Assembly: GCA_025618425.1 (NCBI GenBank)
Contig: CM046836.1
Span: forward strand, 11,338,061 to 11,402,060
DNA length: 64,000 bases
Reading direction: 5' to 3'
Source: Heliocidaris tuberculata
Taxonomy: Eukaryota > Echinodermata > Echinoidea > Camarodonta > Echinometridae
Shown here in pieces: positions 1 through 12,100 of the stretch (within the stretch, counting starts at the first letter, position 1; each line of letters starts with the position of its first letter). The notes under the pieces were generated by a model. The model made no database searches and had not been told where the DNA came from. It saw only the letters and a program-made list of their open reading frames with translations. A program made the translations under genes and the position numbers.

Positions 1-151
1 GATGAGAATGTTGGAATCAGCTCCTGCCGTAACAACCTTCTGCTCAGACCGGTCAATGGTGACTGACCACACCTTGTCGCTGTGTTCATCCAGAGTGGCT
101 ACGCATTCATTGGTCTTGATGGTCCACAGCTTTAGAAGACCATCAGAACCA
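1..151 (-). CDS. TBL3: TBL3 coding exon 17 (runs off the left edge)
   Basis: Residues 587-637 (GSDGLLKLWTIKTNECVATL...ADSNILI). The acceptor TTCCTCAG is complementary to 152-159. The reading frame is still open at position 1. Confidence 0.93.
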
Positions 152-3100
152 CTGAGGAATTTAAAAAACAAAGACTTTGAAAACATCCATACACATATAA
201 TGTCTCTGGTATTATCTTTGGTGATGGAGGTATAAAAAGTTACAATTAAAAATGCTCAAGAAGCTATTTGAGTAATCTTGTTTTTTACTCAGGGTAATTA
301 TTTCCAAAGCACTTTAAAGAGAAGGTTGAGTTCTGGGAAAAGTGAAAAATAATTTGAGCGATCACCAATAGGGTAAAAATGCCCGGATGTACCGTTTTTG
401 GCGAATTCTCATTCAACTTCCGGGACCTGTGTACTTCCGGTGTATACGGATGCTAAGTTACAGTAACCGCGGTACACACTTCAGGAATTTTTCTTCAAAC
501 TTATCTAATAAAAGTTAAGGTAATCGTAGAATTGTCATGGCGAGCGTTTCTCAAGACTTCAAGAATATGACCGTTCTGCAGCTGAAAGCTTTTCTGACAG
601 AAAGAGGCATTCCATGCAACGGAAAACGCAAACTCGAATTGGAATTGCTAGTACGGAGAGCCGCTGAATGTTACAGCGTTATTGAGCCTTGCGACCGGGA
701 GGCGTCCGGCAGAAAGCGGCGACGGGTGCCCGCTGCGGACGGCTCTGTTCGAGACTTAAATGACAAAGCCGTATCTTGGAAAGCTGATTTGAGAGGTTAT
801 GCACGGTCGCCGGGTCATTCACCGACCGGTCAGATTCCGGAAGTAACTAGGTCACAAAAGCTGTCCCATATTGCATAGCAAACGCACCCCGATACCTGCA
901 TCCGGGCATTTTTACCCTATTGGCGATCGCTCGAATTTGTGAGCTTTCACATTTCTATTATATCAGTTTGGAAGAACATCATAGCAGAAATGTCCCCTGA
1001 AAAGAGTTGCTCCTAAATTGCCCTCACATTCAAAATATGACAAGAAACAGCTGAAACGTTTGGGCCGAACATTCATGCCACATGTGTGTGCAGTCACATG
1101 TACCTATTTCTGTGTGCAGTGCTTGTGCTTTTCAACAAAATTTGGTCAATTTCTTAATATTATTTTGATGATTCTAAAACCTGACAGTATACACAAATTC
1201 TTATTTAGACATGATCAACCTTTTCCAGTTGCTTTGAGACAGTTTCTCTCACAATGTAACTCAATTTTTTTCTTTAAAAGTACAAATGAGCTTAACATGC
1301 TGTCACAGTGTGCAAATTCCGGTAGGATATAAGTTGTTTATTACAAGTAGTGTGTCCAACTAAACAGATGCATGTGCACATACATATTGGGATCATGTGT
1401 ACCATCCACTAATTATCTAGCCTTTTTTTTTTTTTTTTTTTTTTAAATAGTATTATGATCATGAAATCCTTCAATACCACCATATTAGATTTCATTCAGT
1501 TTGAAGAAAAATTATATCATACCTTGACAAAAGCTGCATTCCTCGAGTCAGGAATATCACTTTCAGAACTGAAGCATCATGTCCTTCAAATGTCTGCATT
1601 ATGAAAATGAAAACATACATTATACACAATACTCCAGAGAAAATAATCAAAACTACACAAATGCACATGAAACAGATAGCATTGGCATTGATTATGCCCT
1701 TGTCATCTGTGTTTAATATAAAATAACAGAACTAGAAGAACTGCTCCCAACATTTCAAGTTCAAGAATGGAATGAATGTCCCAGTGTCTTCAGTATATGA
1801 TACATGTAATACAGTTGTTAGATTATACAGTGCTGATTCCTTATTTTCTTAATAACCCCAAAACACGGCCATTTGTAACGATCTTGCAATAGCCTTACCT
1901 TTACACAACTGAAGTCAGATAGAGCCCAAATCTTGATACTCCCGTCAGCTGAACTGGTTGCTAGAGCCTGGATAAAGTGACATAAGGCATTGCCAAAAAG
2001 TGAGGTTAAGCCAATTCCTTTCATGTCAGATAACTTTACACTACCTGAGCTATCATTTACCCCTTCACATTATTTTTACCATACTCATCAATATCATCAT
2101 TAGCATCATCATCATTCCCACTTCCCTCATTCTCTAATTGAACTAGTCAATGTTATCAATATTAGCAACAATGTCATCATCATCACCATCTATATCATAA
2201 TAATCACCATAGAATTCATTATCAACATTTCCATGACTACCATAAATTCTCTTAGCAGATTTTCAAAAAAAAGAGGACAGAGTATCTAATATTTTTCACC
2301 TACGACTGCAATTTTTTGCTCACAGACCGAGAACATCCTTATCAGCTGCTTCTTATAAATGCATCAAACTGAACTACAATAACAGCAGATGAGATTTAAC
2401 AAACAAACCCTGACATTATACTCACCTGATCCGTAGGCGAAAACTGGACACACCAGATGCCTCTCTTGTGACCTCTAAATGACCCCAGAAGTACTTCCTT
2501 CTCCATATGCCACAGCTTGGCTATTCTATCTTGAGATCCTGTAGCCAGCAGCTTATCATTGGGAGACAAGCACACTGAGTTGATGTCCTAGGGAAAGGTC
2601 AAAGAGGTCAATTAATAAATTTGAAATTTTAATAAATGTCAGATAAATTAATATCAACAGAAAATATTGAACACTAGCCAACAGGTTATGGAACATCTAT
2701 TAATCTGTACATGGAGAACAACATAGTTCAATGGTTACTCTATAGTATATGAACATAGAATCTATTTAAATTTGTGATTTCTTTTTTGTAGATGCATTTT
2801 TTTCAAAATGTGGATCAATAAATATACTAATGTTAGCAGCAGTGGATGCTTTAAAAGACGCTAACCTTGTCATGTGCTTTTTCTGTGAAGGTGACTTTCA
2901 TGTGAGCTGGTTCCTTGATCCCTTCTTCTGGTGTCTGTTCTGGTATTTTCCATACCTTCAGTGTACAGTCCTCACTACCAGACACACAGAACTTGGAGGA
3001 CAGTCTGCAACAAATAACATACAGCATACATGATAGATAGAGTACAGTAAAAAAAAAAAAAAAAAAAAAAAAAAATTAAGTGTGATGGATGTAAATCGAG

Positions 3101-6100
3101 TCAGTGAGCTAGTGCTCCTCTGTAAAAATTCATTATTTGACAAAGACCTAGTCCCTCAGATTTGTTTTTAGCCATAAGTATCCTGGTTGCATACTTAAAT
3201 GTCTAAAAATTGATTCACAAGCACTAAGGTCAAATTTACATTGCTCAAATTTTCATATTGAATCTGAAACTATCAAGAGAAGACAATATGAATGCAACTG
3301 CGTCTGCTACATGTATATGCCTTCGCCAAAATTCAGTTAAGTTCATGACTCAAACTGTTCTTGAAATATTGTGATAACCAGAATAGCCTACAATTACACG
3401 CTTATTGACCTTTAACCTAACAACCCCGGAGTCTGATCAGTTTATATCCTCCTAGTCATGCATAGAAAACAGTTGAGATATGGTGATAACAAACCTAACA
3501 AATCTTTAATTTCATGCATATTGACCTCTATGACTTTTGACATTTGACTTACGTAAGCAAAAATCTAAATTTTGTCTCACTATGGTGATGCATACTAGTA
3601 CAAAGTTTAAAGTTAATAGCTCAAATTGTTTGAGAGGTATTGAAATTTCAAAGGCTAAAAACCTGAAATTTCATGGTAAATGACCTCTGTGACTTTCGAC
3701 CTTTGACCTACTTACCCCAAAATCTTATCGATTTATCTCACTATGGTGATGTACACTAATGCCAAGTTTGAAGTTCATACCTAAAATGTTTCTTGAGATA
3801 TCACGTTAATGAGGCTATAAACTGAACTTTCAGTATTGACCTGTCACACTTGACCTTTGATCTATGTACTCCAAAAATCTAATCAGATCGTCTTCCTATG
3901 GTGATACATGCCAGCACCAAGTTTGAAATTCACACCTGAAATGTTCTCGAGATATCGCGTTAACAAAGCTAAAACATGCAATTTCATATTTGACCTCTGA
4001 CCTTTGACCTATGTACCCCAAAATCTAATCAGATCGTCTTCCTATGGTGATACTACTAGTACCAAGTTTGAAGTTGATACCTCAAATGGTTCTTGAGCTA
4101 TTGTGTTAACGAAGCTAACACCTGAAATTTCAGAAATTGACCTCTATGACCCATGTAATCCAAAATCTAATCAGATCATCTTCCTATGGTGATACATACT
4201 AGCACCAAGTTTGAAGTTGATAACTCAAATGGTTCTTGAGATATCGCATTAACGAGAAAGCAGGACAGAAGGACTGACAGACCGACAACCCGAAAACACC
4301 TTTGGTGGGCGGAGGCATAAAAAGGTGACCTTTCTTCTTGAAATTCAAAAGAGCTTCATAAATTGAAACTTTGAATCTTGGTGACACAGTTTGGTCAATC
4401 ATCTGTATTTCTTTGTACATTTCCTTTTGGGTGGAGGAACACACATATAACTATCAATATCATCATGAAATCTTAATAATACAATCATTTCTTTGCAGAA
4501 GTTAACATGTTACAGAATGAACACTTTACAACATCTTACCTGGCAGCAGCTACTGTCCCGACAGAGTGAGTGTGGCCAAGGCCTACGGCCACACAAGTTA
4601 CCAAGCAACTCTCTGCATCCATACTCCAAACACGTACTGTGTTATCCTGTAAGAGAATAGAAGGGTATGATATCATAACTATTTATAAATCCACTTAACA
4701 CTCCTTCACTTCCTCCTCCCCCCTCCTCCTCCTCCCCCTCTTCTCCTTCTCTTTCTCCTTCCCCCTCCTCCTCCTCCCTCCTCCTCCTCCTCCCCCTCCT
4801 CCCCCTCTTCTCCTTCTCTTCTACTACTCCTCCTTCTTCCTCCTTCTTCTCCTCCTCCCCCTACTCATCCTCCTCCTTCTTCTCCTCCTCCCCCTCTTCT
4901 CCTTCTCTTCCTACTGCTCCTCCCTCCTCTTCCTTCCCCCTCCTTCTCCTCCTCCTCCCCCTCTTCTCCTTCTCTTCCTCCTTCCCACTCCTCCTCCTCC
5001 CCCTCCTCCCCCTGCTCATCCGCCTCCCCCCCTCCTCTCCCTCTTCTCCTTCTCTTCTACTACTCCTCCTTCTTCCTCCTTCCCCCTCCTTCTACTCCTT
5101 CTTCTCCTCCTCCCCCTGCTCATCCTCTTCCTTCTTCTCCTCCTCCCCTCTTCTCCTTCTCTTCCTACTACTCCTCCCTCCTCTTCCTTCCCCTTCCTTC
5201 CCCCTCCTCCTCGTTCTCCCCTTCTTCTCCTTCTCTTCCTCCTTCCCCCTCCTCCTCTTCCTCCTCCTCCTCCTCCCCCCCCCCTTCCTCCTCCTCCTCC
5301 TCCCCCTTCTTCTCCTTCTCCTCCTCCTCCTATTGCACCTCCTCCATCTCCCCCTCCCCCTCCTTCTCCTCCCCCTCATTCTCCTCTTCCTCCTCCTTCT
5401 CCTTATCCTTCTTCTTCTCCTTCTCCCTATCCTTCTTCTGTTCCTCTCTCCTTGTCTCTTTTTTTCTATTTTCACCCTCTTTCCCAGTATAGTAGCAGGT
5501 TGTTTTACCTTTGAACTGCTGACCAGCATCAGACCCTTCTTGAATATATCCAAAGACATGACAATATCTGCACAAATAAAATAAAGAAGTAATACACTGA
5601 AAAATGATTCACATCCTAATTCAATTTTGAGTAAACACTAAATGGTACGACACAACGCATATCAGTAAATTGGCGCGAGAACAAAATGAACATCCAGTAA
5701 ACCACCAATCTACAGCAAGGAGAGAATAAAAGAGTTTACACATCCACCTCCCCCTCTCTCCCTATCCCAATAAACATCCATGATTTTCTTGCAATTTTCC
5801 CCTAAATGTCATTCAAGCCAGCAATGTATGTGTGGTACATTATTTTCATTCTCCTTTACCATGAAGCCTGTATCTTCTGCATGTTTTTCCCTAACTGCTG
5901 TCAAAAGAAATGATAGTGAAGATAATGATGATGATGATGATAATGATGATTTTGATAGTGATGATGATTTTGATAGTGATGATGATGATGATAATGATGA
6001 TTTCGATAGTGCAGATAATGATTTTGATAGTGATGATGATGATGATGATGATAATGATGATTTTGATAGTGAAGATGATGATGATGATGATTTTGATAGT

Positions 6101-9100
6101 GATAATAATGATGATAAAGATGATGATGACAGTGATAGTGATGATGTTGATGGTGATGATGAAAACGAGGATAATGTTAGTGATGATGATGATGATGATG
6201 ATGATGATTAAGATAAATGATAGACAATTATAATGTTGACAATAACAATGACAATAATGTCAATAGAGATAAGATGAAGAAAGACAGAGAGAAAGAGGAA
6301 GAAACCATCATTACCTGTGTGTCCAGTGAGTATTTGACAGCTACCTGAGCTGAGCTCAAAGACTCTGATCTGTTCACTGTTACTAGCCACAGCAAGGTGA
6401 GACTCATTCTTCCCCATTAGCTTAAGTTCCAGGATCTCCTCATTGTATCCTACAAACTGCAGAACAGACACAAGGTATAGATATATAGGATATTTCAGGA
6501 TTTCCATAAAAACCCAAACTCACAAACTTTTCCTACTGACAAAATGTGATGGACAAAGAAAATCAAAGCAAAATAGCTACAAGAAAAAAAAAATCTTCTG
6601 TAATAACTAATTCTGCATCTCTTTACTTATATGTATACTTTTTGTTATTCACACTTTTAAATCACATTTCTCTTAAATTTATCACTTGAAAGCTGACTCC
6701 CTAAAAAATAGTCCTGTCTCCTCTTCCTACATCCTAATAGTCTTATAACAATAATGACATTAAATTTCTGATACACAATATTGAAATCAACTTTGATCCC
6801 AACGACAAACAAGTACACAGTCAAGTTTATCTGGATTCTAAGCATCCATCATCATTCTGACCTGCTTCTCCAGTTTCATATCCTCAAGCCTGAAGAGGAT
6901 GATGTTATGGTCATAGGTAACAACAGCAACGCATCCTATGGCCTCACATAGCATAGCACTGGTGATGATGGCTGGTTCCTCCTGGTCCTCTGACGATCGC
7001 TTCTTCACGGACTGTAGAGGGCTACTTCGCTGCTCGTACATGCACCGCCCAGCAGAGGACCAGACTTTCATCACACCTGCAAGCAGATAATATGAATAAA
7101 ATAGCAATGGAAAGATCAATGTATTGATGAATAATCTTGTATCATTTTATCAATTCAAAGTACTAGTGGGTTTTAGCCCCACAGCCAGAAATCCTTGTTT
7201 GCTTTCTACACATGAAGCAGCTATGTTTGAAATTGTCTAACTAGTACTTGAAATAATGCAGTTGCTTGTACCAGCCAATGACACATTCAAATAAATGTGC
7301 CTATCTTCCCAGAGTTCCCAGAGATACCCAAAGCATTTGATTGTCTGTGCAATAATAACAAGGATTTGTTCCAGAAATTTTACTTCATCATACAGCCCCA
7401 ATATTTGAGGGACAAAAAGAAACACCACCATTTTAGTATTATCACATTCACACAATTCTATAACTGAAGGAATAGTGTGTTTAAAACAAGAACTAAACTA
7501 TCAATGCTGACATCTGAGCAATTTTGGTCCTTCAGCGAAAATACCCTTTCAAAGAGCATTCATATGAAAAATGTGATATTTGTTTCTTACCTTTAGTCCC
7601 TGCTGTTAAAAAGCAGAAATCTTTTGGGTCCTTCTTGGAAGTGATCTGTGGGAAATCCTTATCCTCTGGTAGGAGAATCACAGCTTCAAGGGGCTACGAA
7701 GGAAATCCAATATATCATTGCAAGTCATAACATAGGCATGTTTACAAGATGATGGATTCATTTAGGTTAAAATTTATCACTAAAACATATATTTCGCATT
7801 AAAAAGTAATTACAAAACATAATCCATACACTTCAAAGCATAAATGTTATACTTAAATCTCGGTAGAGACAACAAAGAAAATGTTAGATTATACTATCAG
7901 GAAGTTCTCCACATATCTACTTCTAATTCTCTTTTTAATCCTTGTTTTAACCCTTTCAGGACAAGAATTATTTAAGGGCTAAATTGATCACATTTTGTTC
8001 TTCAAATTGGCAACAATAATATTTTTCTTTTAGTGCTACAAGATTGTAATAAGGGGTAATGTCTTTGAAAACAATATACATGGTTAAAAGAATTGTCAAA
8101 AAGTTGAAAAAGTTGCCAATTTCGATAAAAAACAATGATTTTGATACTCTCAATGTGTTGCCAATTTAAGGATTTTAAAGCTTATTCTCCTTTTTAAAAT
8201 TCCTGGGATCAAACGCAATATGGTCATGTAACAAAATTTGACATAGTGTGTGCAGAAATTTTTGCTCTTTCTACTCATGTATCTGGTATATTTTTCAGGG
8301 CTCTGAATCAAAAGTTATTGAGCCAAACCACAAAATGTGGTCAGTTGTCTCAAAAGGGTTAAACAAATATAGAGAGAAACAGAGAGCATGAACATGTAAA
8401 TTACTGATATTTTGTTCATCACATACCACACAAGTCAACTATGTGCTTTGGAAACTATGTTTTAGCCTCGTTATTGTTTGGCAGCAATGGGAACATTCAA
8501 CGCAACACGCAGAGGGAAAGAGTGATAGGGAAGGAGGCAGTAGGGAACTATCAACAATGTAGAATCTAAAAACAGAAGATGAAAACTACTCAAAATAAAG
8601 CAAACTTTACTTCAAAGACAGGGATGGTTTTCTTGGCCTGGTTCTTGACCAGATCCCATATGACCACCACACTGTCCCTCCCGCTGGACAGCAGTGTGTT
8701 ACCATCCTGTGAGAATGTAAGACTGGTAATTGCTCCATAGTGGGTCTCAAGCACAGACACACAGCTGGATTAAAGAAAATAAATAAATAAAGATGCTCTT
8801 TCAAAGGTGATGTCATTGATTAGAAATCCTTAGTGATCGATATACTATTTAACACATCATTATTTATGACCAAAGTTCCACAGTTCGAAACACTTCAGCA
8901 TTAAAGAGCCCTTATACAAGCATCAAATGCAGCATATCCTGATGTCATGTTCGATGAAATCCTTGCAAGCGTTTCATCAGTTCCTTCCTTCATTTCCATT
9001 AAATCAAGCCATCAACTAAGAATTTGACTTCTTTTGAAGCATTTAACCCAATTATTGCCATATAGGCAGGCATATTATGCATAAAGCTAATTACATCTGG

Positions 9101-12100
9101 GGATTCTGGTAACTAAAGAGTTACATAATTTTACCTGCTGGTCTGTAGATCCCATATCCTGATGTGATTATCATCTGATACTGAGAATAGATGGAGTCTC
9201 TCAGAGTCTGGATGAAACTGTACAAGACTGTATAGACAAAAAGAATCCAGGTTTATGCACTGTTAAAGATAAAGTTGAGTTCTGGTCATGAGATTGAATT
9301 GTGAAATAAACTGTCTCAAAGCAATTTGGAAATTTTGATCATTTCTACATAATAATTGGTGTATGCTGTAGGGTTTTGGAAGCACCAAAATAAGAAATTG
9401 ACTCAATCCTGCTGAAAGTCACTTGCACTGCACACAGAAATGTGTATATGGGACTACACACAAACATTTCAGCTGTTTCTTGTCATATTTTGAATATGAG
9501 AGCATTTGAAGGCAATCCTTTTCAGGGACATATCTATTATAATAATTTTCCAAACTAACATAAAAAGAATGAGAAAGCTCACAAATTATTTTTTTTTACC
9601 TTTCCCAGAACTCGAGCTTCCCTTTAAGAGTGCTTTTACAGTACATGTAATATTCTAAAATTGAGGTCAAATTATTATCATTATTATCCTTGTGAAAGGA
9701 TTCTCACTTGAACTCATTAAATGCTACATTAAGCAACCTGCACTTTCCAAGTTTGCCAAGTCTGTTGATCAGCAGACAATAGGCAGTTCTTTATTTAATC
9801 ATAACAGCACAGGACAGTTTTTAAATGATACTAGGTTATCTAGTTCCAGCATTAATAACACACAAGCTCCTGTTTTATCATGTAACTGTACAGGCAGTAT
9901 TACAATGGCAGTCTTATACAAATTTGACATTTCATTTGTAAAGATCATTGAAATATGGTGATCAGCATTGTAATCTCAAATTAGCAAATTGTCATGTGAC
10001 TTTACAGCTATACTTGAATCCATTAACCCTTTCGAGACAAATGACCACATTTTGTGGTTTGGCTCAAAAACTTTTGTTTCAGATCTCTATAAAATATACC
10101 AGATGCATTAACAGAAAGAGAAAAATTTCTGCACACACTATGTCCATTTTTGTTGCATGACCATATTGCGTTTGATGCCAGGAATTCTTAAAAATGAGAA
10201 TAAGCTTTAAAATCCTTAAATTGGCAACACAGTGAGAGGCTCAAAATCATTGTTTTTTTTTTATCAAAATTGGCAATTTTTCAACTTTTCTACAAAATTG
10301 CTTACCATGTATATTGTTTTCAAAGATATTACACCTTATTTGAACTATGTAGCACTGTTGCCAATTTGAAGAACAAAATGTGATCAATTTAGCCCTTAAG
10401 TAATTCCGGTCCTCAAATGGTTAATGCCTCACCTGACCACACCCTGGGAACCCTTAAGGTTATGGGTGCAGTACTGACGAACGATGTCCCAGAGCTTGAT
10501 AGTACTATCACTGCTTCCTGTTGCTAGGAGAGTGGACGTTGAGTCAAAGGCCATACTGACCACTGGACCTCTGTGCAATGACTGGGTAAAGATAAAATAC
10601 AAGGCGCTTTGAAATGTCATACCCGGATCAGCACTGGAGATAAAATTTATTTTTAAAAAAGCATGTAATCACAGTGTTTTCTAATGATTGCATAGCATAG
10701 CAGCCATTAGCCTTTCAGAATATCTGTACATCATGTTGATATTTCATTTTTCACACAATGAAACCCTAATCTAATCAACCAGGATTCCTGTTTTTACCTG
10801 CCATGTTCTGGTACATGTCCCATCTTTCCAGTTCCACTGCTTGAGTAAGGAGTTCCTGTAGGCCACCACGAGAATCTAAACCAAAATGAAAATTGGGGGA
10901 ACTGTAGAATTTGGAATAATATTTCATACTGCTCGGTATATGATTATAAGGAAGGCTCAGGATGACTACAACATAAAATCATAATTTGGGACCCATAAAA
11001 TATAATACTGTTGAATTCACCTTGAATTCGTCTATCAAAAAGGTATTTATCAAGGTTCAAGCAGAGTATATGACACAGATCCTGATCTGACGTTTCTATG
11101 TGAATTGTTGGGTAAACATAAACATTTTACTCATCTGCTATTGGAAGTACGATTTTAATATTAATACAACTAATAACTTTACTGTTTTGTTTGTTTTCTG
11201 ATTATAAGTTTAAACAATTAAAATGAGAAGGACCCTGCTGCATATTAGACATTTTAGGGGACTTTAACCCTAAAAAGGCCGGGTTATTTTGGCACTCTCT
11301 CAGCCGGGGGATGGAATCTCGGTGGTGGGGTAATGAAAATTTCTGCAACTTGGTACACAGATAGATTATCTTATAAAGAATAAGCCTGTAAAGTTTCATA
11401 TCTATATCTCAAACAGTTCTTTAATTATCGCTAATTGATTATTTACATATTCACAAACTGAAAATTCTGCATTGTGTACAATACACATGGATAAACTATC
11501 ATTTTCGCAGCGCGCAGCGCTGCGAAAATGATAGTTTATCCATGTGTTGGTCAAAATTTTATATATCTGGTATCAAAGGATGCATAAGACTGTAGGCAAT
11601 AAAGTCATGAAAGCTCACGTCGCAAAAAGAATTATCCTCGAACATGTCGCGGCAAACATCCGCCAACCCTCCCCCCAGGCCCTTTTAGGCTTAAACAAGT
11701 GCTAAAAAAGCAATACAATACGGTCTTACATCTTCAGGCATTTCAAACTAGCTACATACCTCATCATCTTGTGTGACAGCAAAACATGTGACTTCGTCTG
11801 CTCCCTCCTGTCAAAAGAGAAGAATGTCTCATGAACAAATAAGTATTTATCTATTCATTCATCAGTTATTTTTAATCTAATCATAATTTCTATTTCTTTA
11901 CTTATTCACCTATGTATTTAGTCATTTCAATGCCAAACCTTATCATTCTTCTGTCCTTTTTTTTCATTTTTCAATTTGCAAAGCATATCGCACACAACAA
12001 ATGTATGTCCAAACTCAAGCATTAAAAAGACAAGCTAATACATGTACAAAAATTATCAAAGATAAGAATTTCTTTTCCTGTGAACACAAAACAAATTTTT

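Larger units (their letters stand above)
314..1277 (+). mobile_element. TTAA-flanked MITE (family A, copy 1), interrupted by a second element
   Basis: The outer repeat lies in TBL3 intron 16. It starts TTAA-AGAGAAGGTTGAGTTCTGG, ends with a related inverted sequence next to TTAA, and matches copies at 9263-9627 and about 28753-29376. It is split at 356-933 by the SAP-ORF element. Without that insert it is about 375 bp. TTAA flanks suggest piggyBac-type mobilisation, which is inference. Confidence 0.8.
1594..2865. other. TBL3 introns 13-15, no other feature
   Basis: Between exons 13 and 16 the sequence is AT-rich. The only structure seen is an ATC/ATCATC-rich low-complexity stretch at about 2085-2225. 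The three introns are otherwise featureless. Confidence 0.6.

Noticed and set aside
1018..1332. 104-codon ORF in TBL3 intron 16
   Set aside because: It lies inside the TTAA MITE family A; the other copies do not preserve the frame.
5092..5559. Arginine/glutamate-rich ORFs up to 155 codons on the minus strand and a leucine-rich ORF on the plus strand
   Set aside because: They are translations of the CTCCTC polypyrimidine microsatellite; only the TBL3 exon 11 codons at the edge are real coding sequence.
5780..6211. 143-codon aspartate-rich ORF
   Set aside because: It is produced by a GAT microsatellite inside a TBL3 intron, with no conserved sequence before the repeat.
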